NCBI GenBank assembly: GCA_964429355.1 | Contig: CAYSCH010000282.1 | Coordinates: 1-12,746 of the forward strand | Length of the DNA stretch: 12,746 nt | Origin: JAAYAY01 sp964429355 | GTDB lineage: Bacteria > Planctomycetota > Planctomycetia > Pirellulales > Thermoguttaceae | Direction of reading: 5' to 3' | Shown here: positions 1-7,404 of the stretch, piece after piece | How the letters are laid out: every line of letters begins with the position of its first letter | Numbering within the stretch: the stretch's first letter is position 1 | Made by a program: the position numbers and the translations under genes | Notes under the pieces: generated by a model | The model's input: only the letters and a program-made list of their open reading frames with translations | Databases searched by the model: none | What the model was told of the DNA's origin: nothing

Positions 1-176
1 TGGCGGGCAAAATAGTTGGGCTCGTTGAAGCCGCACTGCAGCGCGATCTCCGTCATGCTCAGGCGACTGCCCGTCAGAAGGGTGAAGAGCTCAAAAGCCG
101 GATTTCTTCCCTTGCGACGCCGGCGAACGCTCCCCCGCGAGCGGCCGGAGACTCGCAACCTCCGCTTCTGGAACAT
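1..176 (-). pseudogene. AraC-family transcriptional regulator remnant, runs off the left edge
   Basis: Read on the minus strand, about 58 residues are open from an ATG at 176 to the window edge. The last 28 or so residues match the second helix-turn-helix of AraC/XylS regulators: LLTGSRLSMTEIALQCGFNE, then PNYFAR, with the family's 'IA..CGF....YF.R' pattern (about 1-84). Upstream, GRNP (about 102-113) resembles the end of the first helix-turn-helix, but only about 6 residues separate it from LL instead of the usual 15 or more. Before that the frame encodes an Arg/Ser-rich stretch unlike any regulator, and an in-frame stop lies at 222-224. No ligand-binding domain is present. I read this as a 5'-truncated, internally deleted remnant. 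The sequence past the left edge would show whether the 3' end is intact. It lies 68 bases downstream of the alpha-galactosidase stop on the same strand, so it could once have regulated sugar genes, but that is inference. Confidence 0.5.
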
Positions 177-244
177 GCCCCATCGCGCCCTTCGTACCTC
201 AGGGCGTGCCGCCCACGTCGATCAGCGCGCTGCAGCGCAGCGTC

Positions 245-2293
245 TCACTCTTTCACCGGCCACATCCGCACGAACTTGACGCCGTGACGGGGTACTTCCG
301 CGGAGTAAGAACCTTCGGAATCACCCTGGTCCTGCTGACGCCAGACGTCGCGAACGCGCTGCTTCCCCTGGATGCCGAGCTGTTCCCAGGTGACCGTCAT
401 CTCGCGGGATTGCTCCAGGAGATTGAACAGACCCACTGCGATGGAGCCGTCTTCCAGCGGTTTGGCCAACAGCAGCGTCTCTTCGTCCATCGTGATCGGT
501 TTGGCCTGCTTGCCCAGCGGATCCTGGTTGACGTCGATGACTTCGGCGTTGCAGAGCACGTTGAGGGTGAACTCGTCGAGCTTGGCCATATCGCCGCTGA
601 AGAACAGCGGAGCGGCCATCAGCGACCACATCGACATGTAACTGTACTGCTCGTTGCCCGTGAGCTTTGTCTCCTTGCCGACCCCTTTTCCGAAAGCGGA
701 ACCGACCCAGCCGATGAGGATGTAGTCCGGATCGTTCCAGCGGCCCGGGCCGGCATACTCCCAGTGCCTGGCATTGCTCATGCCGATATAGTAAAACCCC
801 GGCAAACGGCTGCCGCGTTCCAGGCCCAGGTCGCCCGTGGTTCGCCAGCAGTGCCCACCGACCTCGCCCCCCCATTTCCAGACGTCGCCCATCCCGTATT
901 GGCACAGGTTCAGCACGATGTCGCGGTCGAGCTTCTTGAGAATGCCTCCCATCTGCTCGTAGGGGTATTTCATTTCGGCCAGTTCATCGTGGCTCTTCTT
1001 TACCCGCTCGTCGAAAACCTGCCCGTAGGTGCACCAGTCGTACTTGAGGAAGTCGAAGCCCCAACGGGCGAACTGCTCGGCGTCCTGCCGCTCGTGCTGA
1101 TAGCTCGCCTCGTACCCCTGGCAGGTGCGGGGACCGGGCGAGATGTAGGTTCCCGCCCGGAGCCCTTGGGCGTGAATGTAGTCGGTCATCGCCGCGATGT
1201 CCGAAAAATAACCGTTCGGCAGGAGGTTCCCCTGGGCATCGCGAGTCTCTCCGGCCACGCCCGTCATGTCGAAGTCGGTGAAATGGCCTTTGAGACGTTC
1301 GAAGATTTCCGGTTTGAGTCGCATCCAGCAATCGTCGATGTTCACGTACATGTAGCCATAGTCGGCCATGCCGGAGGAGATCATCACGTCGGCCGATTCA
1401 CGCATCACCTTGCCGGTCACACGGTGATAGTGGATGTACCAACTGTTCCAGCCCATAGGCGGCGTCAGCGCCAGGGCATCGCCCACGACCAGGGTGAATT
1501 CCTTTTTCGCCGCGCCGGCGTTGTTTCCGGCGGTCAACGTGACCGTGTATTGGCCCGGCTGCTCTGGCGCCTTGCCGGTGATGATTCCAGTCTCCTTGTC
1601 GACGCTCAGGCCGGCGGGCAGATCGGCGGCCCCGAAAGTGATGGGTCGTTTGCCGGTGCATGGAATCCGGTAGAGGAACGGCCGGCCGGGTCTGGCTCCG
1701 AACAGCCGCGGGCCGTTGATGCGGGGTTCCGGGCCGGGCTTCGGCGTCAGGATCACCTTCTCTTCCTTCACGGCCGGTGAATCCACCGCCACCGGCGCCG
1801 CACCGCGGCAGACCAGCTCGGCTTCTGCCCAGTTGGCGTTGTCGTAGCTCACGTCGTCGCCGCCGGAGCCGACGATGAGCATCAGATGGCGGGCGCCCTC
1901 GAGCGGCACATTCACCTCTTTGGCCGGATCGCCCCCCTTCATCAACCCGCTGTCGAAGAGCTTCTTCCCGTCGGCATACACCTGGAAGGAGATCGTGCCT
2001 TTTCCCTCCGTTCGGTCGTCGACGCCGACCTTCGCCGTGAACGCCTGCACCTTCCCGTCGAGCTCAACGTGCATGAGGGAATCGGCATGGGAGCCGACGC
2101 CACGATCGAAGCCCTTTCCGCCGATCGACATCCGCTCTCCCACACAGTTCTTGTCCACCTGCGGCTCACCCCAGCCCACGCTCATCTTGGACAGGTCGAG
2201 TGAGGAAAGCGGCACCTTCGTGTCTTGGGCGCTCGCGCGGGAGGCGATGATGAGGAGAACAGACAGAAGGCAGCAACGCATGGTGAGATTCAT
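245..2293 (-). CDS. Secreted alpha-galactosidase, GH27, with NPCBM and Ig-like domains
   Basis: Predicted 682-residue exported glycosidase that releases terminal alpha-linked galactose from oligo- or polysaccharides. Residues 1-22 form a signal peptide (MNLTMRCCLL, a hydrophobic run, then SRASA). Residues about 27-162 are an NPCBM carbohydrate-binding module (DRGVGSHADS, later SYDNANWAEAEL). Residues about 190-271 resemble a He_PIG immunoglobulin-like domain (LPAGLSVDKETGIITGKAPE). Residues about 276-600 are the GH27 barrel, opening with LTPPMGWNSW. By family knowledge the nucleophile is Asp419 in LKYDWC and the acid/base is Asp521 in GRWNDPDYILIG. A beta-sandwich follows to the C-terminus. 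The reading frame is open further upstream, but the ATG at 2293 is chosen because GGAGGA lies 5 nt before it and a signal peptide starts there; the upstream residues look non-coding. Clan members also include alpha-N-acetylgalactosaminidases, so the exact substrate is not certain. Confidence 0.93.
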   Translation of the reverse strand: MNLTMRCCLLSVLLIIASRASAQDTKVPLSSLDLSKMSVGWGEPQVDKNCVGERMSIGGKGFDRGVGSHADSLMHVELDGKVQAFTAKVGVDDRTEGKGTISFQVYADGKKLFDSGLMKGGDPAKEVNVPLEGARHLMLIVGSGGDDVSYDNANWAEAELVCRGAAPVAVDSPAVKEEKVILTPKPGPEPRINGPRLFGARPGRPFLYRIPCTGKRPITFGAADLPAGLSVDKETGIITGKAPEQPGQYTVTLTAGNNAGAAKKEFTLVVGDALALTPPMGWNSWYIHYHRVTGKVMRESADVMISSGMADYGYMYVNIDDCWMRLKPEIFERLKGHFTDFDMTGVAGETRDAQGNLLPNGYFSDIAAMTDYIHAQGLRAGTYISPGPRTCQGYEASYQHERQDAEQFARWGFDFLKYDWCTYGQVFDERVKKSHDELAEMKYPYEQMGGILKKLDRDIVLNLCQYGMGDVWKWGGEVGGHCWRTTGDLGLERGSRLPGFYYIGMSNARHWEYAGPGRWNDPDYILIGWVGSAFGKGVGKETKLTGNEQYSYMSMWSLMAAPLFFSGDMAKLDEFTLNVLCNAEVIDVNQDPLGKQAKPITMDEETLLLAKPLEDGSIAVGLFNLLEQSREMTVTWEQLGIQGKQRVRDVWRQQDQGDSEGSYSAEVPRHGVKFVRMWPVKE

Positions 2294-2564
2294 GGCATTC
2301 CTCCGGGTGGTGATGAGGCCCATCAAATGTAGCTGGAACCAGGAGTGATTGCAAGCAACCGGCCTCCGGGCATCGAGCAGCACACGGCGGCCTTTGGAGC
2401 GCGGGGACGTGCTCAATGCAGCGGCGGGGCGGGCGCAGATTTCCGGCAAGCAGCGGGTCCCCGTAGCATTCGAACCCGTTGTGTGCCGATCTTGTCGAGA
2501 AGGCTGAGGGCGGTGGTCGAGTCTTCGGCATCGCGCTGACGCCAACTGGGTGCCCCGTTCTCCG
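2294..2564. other. Intergenic region upstream of the alpha-galactosidase
   Basis: About 270 bases between the ParE-like toxin stop and the alpha-galactosidase start. It holds the alpha-galactosidase ribosome binding site (GGAGGA on the minus strand, 2299-2304) and the first copy of a 34-bp direct repeat (2324-2357). The rest has no convincing reading frame. I saw no strong promoter or intrinsic terminator. Confidence 0.5.
2324..2357. repeat. 34-bp direct repeat, copy 1
   Basis: By eye, 31 of 34 bases match 3339-3372 in the same orientation. The last 23 bases (2335-2357, starting GGAACCAGGAGTGATTGC) are identical in both copies. It lies 30 bases before the alpha-galactosidase start codon. The two copies flank the ParE-like toxin-antitoxin pair and its promoter region. 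The function is unknown; it could be a dispersed genomic repeat or the mark of an insertion event. Confidence 0.75.
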
Positions 2565-2891
2565 TCAGGTCCCGAGTTCGTCCGGTTCCACCGGAGCCTG
2601 TCCCGGCCCCCTGACGCGGAGAATGTACACGTCTTGCCCTTCGATCAGAAACAAAGCTCGATAGACCCGGCCACGACGGGTCTTGAACAATGCCTGTCGT
2701 ACGTCCACCTCGCAGTCGTTACTCTCTGGCGCCGGCCCGCAGGACTCAGCCTGCTGCTTCAGTCGCAAGATCATTTCGTCGTAGGCCCGAAGCCACGCCC
2801 GCACCCCCTGCGGCGAACGTTCGGCAAGCCAATGAGCGATGCTGCGCACGTCAGCCTGCGCCCGTCGGAGTTCGTGGACTTGGAACTTCAT
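2565..2891 (-). CDS. ParE/RelE-family toxin
   Basis: A 108-residue protein with the small alpha/beta fold pattern of the ParE/RelE superfamily (plasmid-stabilisation toxins). An N-terminal beta strand (MKFQVHELRRAQADVRSI) leads into a helical hairpin containing HWLAERSPQG. After it come the conserved APES stretch and the strands VRQALFKTRRGRVYRALFLI and VYILRVRG. In this family RelE members cleave mRNA on the ribosome and ParE members poison DNA gyrase; the sequence alone does not decide which applies here. The WLAERSP and YR.LF features are typical of the ParE-annotated branch. The ATG at 2891 overlaps the stop of the upstream antitoxin gene by 4 nt (ATGA), so the two genes are probably translationally coupled. 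The family assignment is firm; the target is unknown. Confidence 0.85.
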   Translation of the reverse strand: MKFQVHELRRAQADVRSIAHWLAERSPQGVRAWLRAYDEMILRLKQQAESCGPAPESNDCEVDVRQALFKTRRGRVYRALFLIEGQDVYILRVRGPGQAPVEPDELGT

Positions 2892-3142
2892 TCTTCCGAA
2901 AGGCCCAGTTCCACACGAAGCTCGCGACTGACCTCACCTGCTGGTCGCCCGCGGTCGCCGTTTTTAAAGTCTTCGATCGCTCCCGACAGGGCCGCAAGAT
3001 TCTCGGCGTAGTCCGATTCAGTGGGATTCTCCATCCGCCAGAGGTCGAATAGCTCCTCCAGGGAAGGTTCGGGATCTCGGCTGCCGAGGCGTTTCTTCGC
3101 AAATTCGGTGAAGCTTTCGAGTTCTTGCGAGGTTGTGCTCAT
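2888..3142 (-). CDS. Putative antitoxin partner of the ParE/RelE-like toxin
   Basis: An 84-residue acidic protein directly upstream of the ParE-like toxin and overlapping its start by 4 nt (ATGA). The overlap and the antitoxin-first order are typical of type II toxin-antitoxin operons. The chosen ATG at 3142 (MSTTSQELESFTEFAKKRLG) has a GGAGAGA ribosome binding site 4 nt upstream; a TTG at 3166 in the same frame is less likely. I do not see a ribbon-helix-helix, HTH or Phd-type DNA-binding motif with confidence. The C-terminal half (EDFKNGDRGRPAGEVSRELR) resembles the toxin-binding tails of short antitoxins that pair with ParE-like toxins. Product binding, and autoregulation through the palindrome at 3199-3207, are inferred from gene order only. 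Confidence 0.75.
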   Translation of the reverse strand: MSTTSQELESFTEFAKKRLGSRDPEPSLEELFDLWRMENPTESDYAENLAALSGAIEDFKNGDRGRPAGEVSRELRVELGLSEE

Positions 3143-3198
3143 CGATTCTCTCCGTGTTGCCCCCAACGATCCGACAAGACTTCAACTGTGGCGGGGAC

Positions 3199-3243
3199 AT
3201 CATTGATACTCGAAATCCTATACCTGCCAGGGCTTCTTGGCAA
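3199..3243 (-). promoter_or_regulatory. Candidate promoter and operator for the toxin-antitoxin pair
   Basis: On the minus strand TTGCCA (3238-3243; 5 of 6 to the sigma-70 -35 consensus) is followed after exactly 17 bases by TAGGAT (3215-3220; 4 of 6 to the -10). Eight to sixteen bases past the -10 lies the 9-bp palindrome ATCATTGAT (3199-3207), about where transcription would start. That is a typical place for a toxin-antitoxin autoregulatory operator. The start codon is about 60 bases further on. Pattern-based only. Confidence 0.35.
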
Positions 3244-3338
3244 GAATCCGAAGAGCCTTGACCGACCCGATTCCTAAGCACTCCGGCGGGTTGTTTCCAG
3301 GCCATGTCCGCTTGTTTGCGACTTTTGTCGGCACACAC

Positions 3339-3372
3339 CAAATGCATCGGGAACCAGGAGTGATTGCAAGCA
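3339..3372. repeat. 34-bp direct repeat, copy 2
   Basis: Second copy of the repeat at 2324-2357, same orientation, with mismatches only within the first 11 bases. It sits 63 bases past the ceramidase-like stop codon on the minus strand. The copies are about 1,015 bp apart and enclose the toxin-antitoxin pair. Confidence 0.75.
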
Positions 3373-3406
3373 GGTGCTTCTGTGGGCGAGTGGGGGTGAC
3401 GACCGG

Positions 3407-3420
3407 CAGGCTGAAGCCTG
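3407..3420. repeat. Short hairpin (CAGGCT-GA-AGCCTG)
   Basis: A perfect 6-bp stem with a 2-base centre, 15 bases downstream of the ceramidase-like stop on the minus strand. There is no T-run after it, so it is not a standard intrinsic terminator. It could limit 3' degradation or be one member of a dispersed hairpin family. Confidence 0.45.
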
Positions 3421-3434
3421 GACTCCAACGGCGG

Positions 3435-4970
3435 TCAATTACCGGCCCACATTTCGCCCAGAATCCTGACGGTTTCGTTCACAAGCACGTCGCCCCCCTC
3501 GGGACCGACCACGCCGTCGACAATTCGGGCACTGTAGCCGCCCCCCGCAACGGCCCGCCGCGTGGGCAAATAGGCCCCGCAGTCCGAGGTGAGTTGAACC
3601 ACCGACGTTTGAACTGCCGGGCTGCGGGCCTTGATCCGAATACTGTAATCGGTAAACAGCTCAAAGGGATTCGTCGCGATGGCCACGTTGCCCAGGCGCA
3701 CCAGGTGCAACTCGGCCGCGTACGTGGGATGCTCTTTCTGGTAGGAGTAACGGGCCATCAGCGTCCGGCTGACTCGCCAGTTGATGTAGTCCGGGCTGGA
3801 AAGCTCTTGGGTCTTCTCCTTGCCGGCCTCGAAGGTCGCCTGCGCCTCGGCGTTCCCCTCATCCGAGACCAGCCACACCGGCAGCGGCACATCCTCCGTT
3901 CGGTGCTGAAAAACCAGTTCAGCCTGGATCCCGCGGCGGCTCTCCTCCATCACCGCGTCGACCGCCGCCACAAGGCGACGTGCGATCTCCTGGCGCGAAC
4001 TGAGCCCTTTCCGCTTCAGGGCTTCAAGTTCGGCCTGCTTGTTCCACAGCAAATGGGGCGACTGGTCGCCGGCGGCGCCGATCAAGGGCAAAACCTGCAG
4101 TCTCTCGTGATACCTCTCGCGCAGCAGCTTCCGCGTGTCGAACCAGAAGTCGGCCGAAAGGTGCTCCTCCCCTTCCATTTCCTGCGACGGGCAGTAGACG
4201 GTGATCGCCACCCCCTCCAGATGCTCGGCATCGCGCCAGAAGGAAAGCACGTCGATGGAATGATCCGACGCACCTTCGATGTGCGAGAAACCGGGGTCGG
4301 CCGTGTCGCCGTACATCTGCGCCGTACCGTCCACGTAGACCGCTCGGCGGTTGTGAGCGACCACGGCGTGCCCCAGGGCCACGCTCATGCCGCCGGGCTT
4401 GCGGGCCTCCCAGGCCTCGACGATCACCGCGGCCAGGCGTTCGGCCAGAAAGTCGAGATAGGCGGCCGGCCGCATCACGTCTTTCCTGTCCGGGGGAATC
4501 CGGTAAGCCCAACTGCCGATGAAGTCGTAAGGGTCGAGGTTCGCCTCGTCCTCATCGGTCAGCGACGGCGCCGTGTGGGTATGCGTCGCCGAGACGACGA
4601 TCTTCCGCGGGTCGAGGTCGGCAATCCGGGAGGCCACCCGCCGGCGGACGTCGTCCTGGATCTTGCGCCGCATCAGCGACAAGTCGCAGGAGACGAACAC
4701 CGCCTGGTCGACAACGCCCGCCCCATCGCGGGTCTCCAGGGCCAGTGCCGTCGCCATGATCGGATCATGCACCTGGCCGCTGATCCGGGTATGGTACTGG
4801 CCGCCAATCGCCACCGGCGCGCCGGGCGTAATGCTCGTGCTGGCCCAGCCGAAATGGAGCTGGCCGGCTCGGGGCCCGTCGGCCGCCTCCGCTCCGGTTG
4901 CGATGCAAAGGATCAGTGACAGGACCATCGCGGCCCGCACAAGAACGCTTCTTGGATGTTTCTTAGTCAT
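3435..4970 (-). CDS. Secreted neutral/alkaline ceramidase-family hydrolase
   Basis: A 511-residue exported protein related to neutral/alkaline non-lysosomal ceramidases, zinc amidases that split ceramide into sphingosine and fatty acid. Residues 1-29 are a signal peptide (MTKKHPRSVL, hydrophobic core, ATGAEA). The core starts at about 38 with FGWASTSITPG, the usual opening of the family. SATHTHTAPS (128-136) matches the ceramidase THTHSGP segment with zinc-ligand histidines, and GAAGDQSPHLLWN (298-310) matches the 'GDVSPN' segment. NPFELFTDYS (434-443) and CGAYLPTRRA (464-473) match later conserved blocks. It is shorter than classical ceramidases (about 650-700 residues) and appears to lack their C-terminal Ig-like domain, so the true substrate could be another amide or ester. 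Start ATG at 4970; only a weak GGGAT precedes it. It lies 127 bp downstream of the small membrane-protein gene on the same strand. Confidence 0.8.
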   Translation of the reverse strand: MTKKHPRSVLVRAAMVLSLILCIATGAEAADGPRAGQLHFGWASTSITPGAPVAIGGQYHTRISGQVHDPIMATALALETRDGAGVVDQAVFVSCDLSLMRRKIQDDVRRRVASRIADLDPRKIVVSATHTHTAPSLTDEDEANLDPYDFIGSWAYRIPPDRKDVMRPAAYLDFLAERLAAVIVEAWEARKPGGMSVALGHAVVAHNRRAVYVDGTAQMYGDTADPGFSHIEGASDHSIDVLSFWRDAEHLEGVAITVYCPSQEMEGEEHLSADFWFDTRKLLRERYHERLQVLPLIGAAGDQSPHLLWNKQAELEALKRKGLSSRQEIARRLVAAVDAVMEESRRGIQAELVFQHRTEDVPLPVWLVSDEGNAEAQATFEAGKEKTQELSSPDYINWRVSRTLMARYSYQKEHPTYAAELHLVRLGNVAIATNPFELFTDYSIRIKARSPAVQTSVVQLTSDCGAYLPTRRAVAGGGYSARIVDGVVGPEGGDVLVNETVRILGEMWAGN

Positions 4971-5097
4971 CGCTGTTATCCCAATTCATTGTTCATTGCT
5001 GACCGGGGACAGTTTGTATTTCCTCTGGGTGTTGCCACCACCGGGACCCCAACATACTACCAACAGGACCATCGGTCCGCCATCACCACTCACCTGG

Positions 5098-5490
5098 TTA
5101 CGTAGATGCAAGATCATCTGGCCAACGACAAATTCGATGCGCGACACCGAATAGCAGGATGTAGCCAACACCGAAGGCCGCCACAACGCCCCAAGCTCCG
5201 AGGGGAATGTCAGCTTCACCCGCGAACATGGCGACGCCCATCTCAAATATGAGCAGAGAGACAAGCGCCAATCCGATGGTGATCTGGTAACTGCGCCACC
5301 AAAACAATGACAACTCCGCGCGAGGAGAACGAATGACAGCCGCGCGGATTAAGCAAAAGCCGATGGGCAGGAGTATTGCAGCAACCAGCGCACCGAAATC
5401 CCGTCCGGCGTTGCCAAATAACGATGCGAGGAGGGAGACACCGACACCAATAAGAAGAAACACACATTCACGACATAAAACTGCGATCAT
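5098..5490 (-). CDS. Small four-helix membrane protein, function unknown
   Basis: A 130-residue hydrophobic protein that I do not recognise as any named family. Four probable membrane helices lie at residues about 7-28 (CRECVFLLIGVGVSLLASLF), 32-52 (FGALVAAILLPIGFCLIRAA), 66-88 (RSYQITIGLALVSLLIFEMG) and 96-117 (PLGAWGVVAAFGVGYILLFG). Short positively charged stretches (AVIRSPRAE and AHRICRWPDD) suggest cytoplasmic loops. The ATG at 5490 has no strong ribosome binding site; it begins 42 bp after the gamma-glutamyltransferase stop on the same strand, so it may depend on that transcript. The regular alternation of hydrophobic segments argues for a real gene rather than a chance frame. No catalytic motif is visible. 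Confidence 0.6.
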   Translation of the reverse strand: MIAVLCRECVFLLIGVGVSLLASLFGNAGRDFGALVAAILLPIGFCLIRAAVIRSPRAELSLFWWRSYQITIGLALVSLLIFEMGVAMFAGEADIPLGAWGVVAAFGVGYILLFGVAHRICRWPDDLAST

Positions 5491-5532
5491 CGGTCCTGTT
5501 CCGCCAAGGCAACTGCAGCTGCCACCTCTCCA

Positions 5533-7254
5533 TCACCATCCCACCACGGCCCCGTCGTTACGCGATTCCGTTGCACCGTGCAGAACCCCTTGTTCCCAAT
5601 CGATCAGGATGCCCTGGTACCCGCCGAAAAATGCTTTGCGCCGCTCGACCCGGTGTCCGCGGCGGACCAGGTCCGAGACGGCCGCTTCCGAAATGCCCGA
5701 TTCGACCAGCACGGTTCCTCCACCGGCCGCGGGCTGGCCGGTTGGGGTGGCGCTCCCCACGTGCTGGACTCGTGCGGCGTCGCCGGCGGCCTGAACGTTC
5801 ATCTCGAAGTCGATCAGGTTGACCAGGATCTGCACATGCCCCTGGGGCTGCATGTCGCCCCCCATCACACCAAAACAGAACCAAGGTTTCCCATCCCGAG
5901 TGACCATGGCCGGGATGATCGTGTGGAAGGGCCGCTTGTGCGGTTCCAGCCGGTTCAAGTGATGCTCGTCCAGGGCAAACAGGCTGCCGCGGTTCTGCAT
6001 GGCAAACCCTACGTCCCCCGGCACGATCTTCGAACCAAAATGGTGGAAGATGCTCTGAATCAGGGAGCAACAATTGCGATCCTTGTCGACCACCGTCAGG
6101 TAAACCGTGTCGCCGGCCGACAGCTTCGCGTCGCCGGGTGGAACGTCGACCGCCGCCCTTTGCGGGTCGATCCGGCCTGCCTGCCGACGGGCGTACTCTT
6201 TCGAAATCAACTCGGCGATCGGTGCGTTACCAAACGCAGGATCCGAGTAGAAACAAGCCCGGTCGGCAAAGGCCAGTTTCTTCGCTTCCGTGAACAGATG
6301 CAGATAGTCGGCACTGCCCGAACCCATCGCACGGATGTCGTACGGTTCCAGCAGATTGAGCATCTCGAGCACGGCAGTTCCCTGGCCGTTGGGGGGCAGT
6401 TCCCAAACGCGATACCCGCGATAGTCCGTCGACAAAGGCTCGACCCATTCGGACTGGTGATCGGCAAAGTCCTTCAAGGTCATCAGCCCGCCGTTCTTCT
6501 GGCTGTAGTCGACGATTTGCCTGGCGATATCGCCGCGGTAGAAGGCCTCGGCCCCGCCGGCTGCCATGACGCGGTACGAGGCAGCGAGACGGGGGTTCTT
6601 GAACACCTCGCCGCAGCGCGGGGCACGGCCGTCGGTCAGAAAGGTGGCCGCCGTCTCGGGACATTCCAGAAGACCCTTCTCCGCGGCCTGCCAATAGCCG
6701 GCAATGATCTGCGGCACGGGGCAACCTTCCTCAGCCGTCTGAATCGCGTCCTTCAGCAGTTCGCCCAGGGGCCGGGTGCCAAACCGGCGATTCAACTCGC
6801 TCCAACCGCTCACGCAGCCCGGCACCGACCAGCTCAGCGGGCCGTCGACTGGAATCTGGTCCATGCCCCGCTGGGCAAACAGCTCACGAGAGATATGGTA
6901 GGGGCTCCGACCGCTGGCGTTCAGGCCATACAGTTTCTGGGTGCGGCTGTCCCAGTAAATGGCGAACAAGTCGCCACCGGGGCCGCAGTTCATGGGTTCC
7001 ACCACGCCCAGCATGGCGTTGACGGCGATCGCCGCATCGGCCGCGTTGCCGCCCGACTGGAGCACGTCCAGTCCGACTTGCGCTGCCAGCGGATGGCTCG
7101 TTGCCACCATCCCGTGGGTTGCGACAACCGCCGAGCGGCTCTGCTTCGGGTCGCCAAAGGGACGGTCATAGCCGGCGTCCTCGGCCTTGGCGCCCAGGCA
7201 CATCGCTGTGACTGCAAGCACCAGTGACCAACGAAAAGTCGTGCCTTGTCGCAT
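5533..7254 (-). CDS. Secreted gamma-glutamyltransferase (GGT family)
   Basis: A 573-residue Ntn-hydrolase of the gamma-glutamyltranspeptidase family, which removes gamma-glutamyl groups from glutathione-like peptides or conjugates and transfers them to water or amino acids. Residues 1-24 are a signal peptide (cleavage near AKA-ED). The large-subunit start is clear (GMVATSHPLAAQVGLDVLQS, then GGNAADAAIA) and CGPGGDLFA follows. Autoprocessing is expected before Thr383 in AGDTVYLTVVDKDRN, the position of the catalytic Thr in E. coli GGT, giving small-subunit residues 383-573. The glycine-rich segment reads FGVMGGDMQPQGHVQ, as in the YwrD-like branch rather than classical GGT, so the physiological donor may not be glutathione. 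ATG at 7254 with AAGGAG 6 nt upstream. The preceding 300-base gap suggests its own promoter. Confidence 0.92.
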   Translation of the reverse strand: MRQGTTFRWSLVLAVTAMCLGAKAEDAGYDRPFGDPKQSRSAVVATHGMVATSHPLAAQVGLDVLQSGGNAADAAIAVNAMLGVVEPMNCGPGGDLFAIYWDSRTQKLYGLNASGRSPYHISRELFAQRGMDQIPVDGPLSWSVPGCVSGWSELNRRFGTRPLGELLKDAIQTAEEGCPVPQIIAGYWQAAEKGLLECPETAATFLTDGRAPRCGEVFKNPRLAASYRVMAAGGAEAFYRGDIARQIVDYSQKNGGLMTLKDFADHQSEWVEPLSTDYRGYRVWELPPNGQGTAVLEMLNLLEPYDIRAMGSGSADYLHLFTEAKKLAFADRACFYSDPAFGNAPIAELISKEYARRQAGRIDPQRAAVDVPPGDAKLSAGDTVYLTVVDKDRNCCSLIQSIFHHFGSKIVPGDVGFAMQNRGSLFALDEHHLNRLEPHKRPFHTIIPAMVTRDGKPWFCFGVMGGDMQPQGHVQILVNLIDFEMNVQAAGDAARVQHVGSATPTGQPAAGGGTVLVESGISEAAVSDLVRRGHRVERRKAFFGGYQGILIDWEQGVLHGATESRNDGAVVGW

Positions 7255-7308
7255 CGTGAGCTCCTTTCGTCGAACTGGAGGATCTTCTCTTCGTCGGTCT
7301 TCCGCACG

Positions 7309-7345
7309 CCATCACAATGATAGCCGCGTGGGCTTGCCCCGCGCT
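7309..7345. repeat. 37-bp intergenic repeat, copy 1, with hairpin core
   Basis: Shares most bases with 7369-7404, both containing ATGATAGCCG and GCTTGCCCCGCGCT. This copy includes a near-perfect hairpin, CGCG-T-GGGC-TT-GCCC-CGCG, with one bulged base. It may be a dispersed REP-like element. It is not a classical terminator because no T-run follows. Confidence 0.6.
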
Positions 7346-7368
7346 CGGTTCCTCTCGTCACAGACAAA

Positions 7369-7404
7369 CCATCACCCATGATAGCCGTGTGCTTGCCCCG
7401 CGCT
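7369..7404. repeat. 37-bp intergenic repeat, copy 2, diverged
   Basis: Direct repeat of 7309-7345 with a one-base deletion and a few substitutions. The changes (GTGTGC instead of CGTGGGC) break the stem seen in copy 1. Confidence 0.6.

Larger units (their letters stand above)
3143..3434. other. Intergenic region between the ceramidase-like gene and the antitoxin
   Basis: About 290 bases. From the antitoxin outward it holds a GGAGAGA ribosome binding site (3147-3153), a candidate promoter and small palindrome (3199-3243), copy 2 of the 34-bp repeat (3339-3372) and a compact hairpin (3407-3420) just past the ceramidase-like stop. I found no credible coding sequence. Confidence 0.5.

Noticed and set aside
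206..1780. Long plus-strand open frame opposite the alpha-galactosidase
   Set aside because: The product is Val/His/Arg-rich with no recognisable motif, and the minus strand encodes a clear GH27 enzyme. This is typical of antisense shadows in GC-rich DNA.
2294..2545. N-terminal extension of the alpha-galactosidase up to 2545
   Set aside because: The extension has no protein-like pattern, crosses a repeat, and lies before a strong GGAGGA plus signal peptide start at 2293.
3237..4919. Plus-strand 560-codon open frame opposite the ceramidase-like gene
   Set aside because: Shadow frame: low-information Arg/Gly/His-rich product, while the opposite strand has a signal peptide and family motifs.
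4990..5040. GACCGGGGACAGTTTGTATT-like stretch resembling sequences near REP-associated elements
   Set aside because: Only one copy in the window and no palindrome around it, so there is no support for calling a mobile element.
5578..7227. Plus-strand 549-codon open frame opposite GGT
   Set aside because: Mirrors the codon pattern of the gamma-glutamyltransferase; no motifs of its own.
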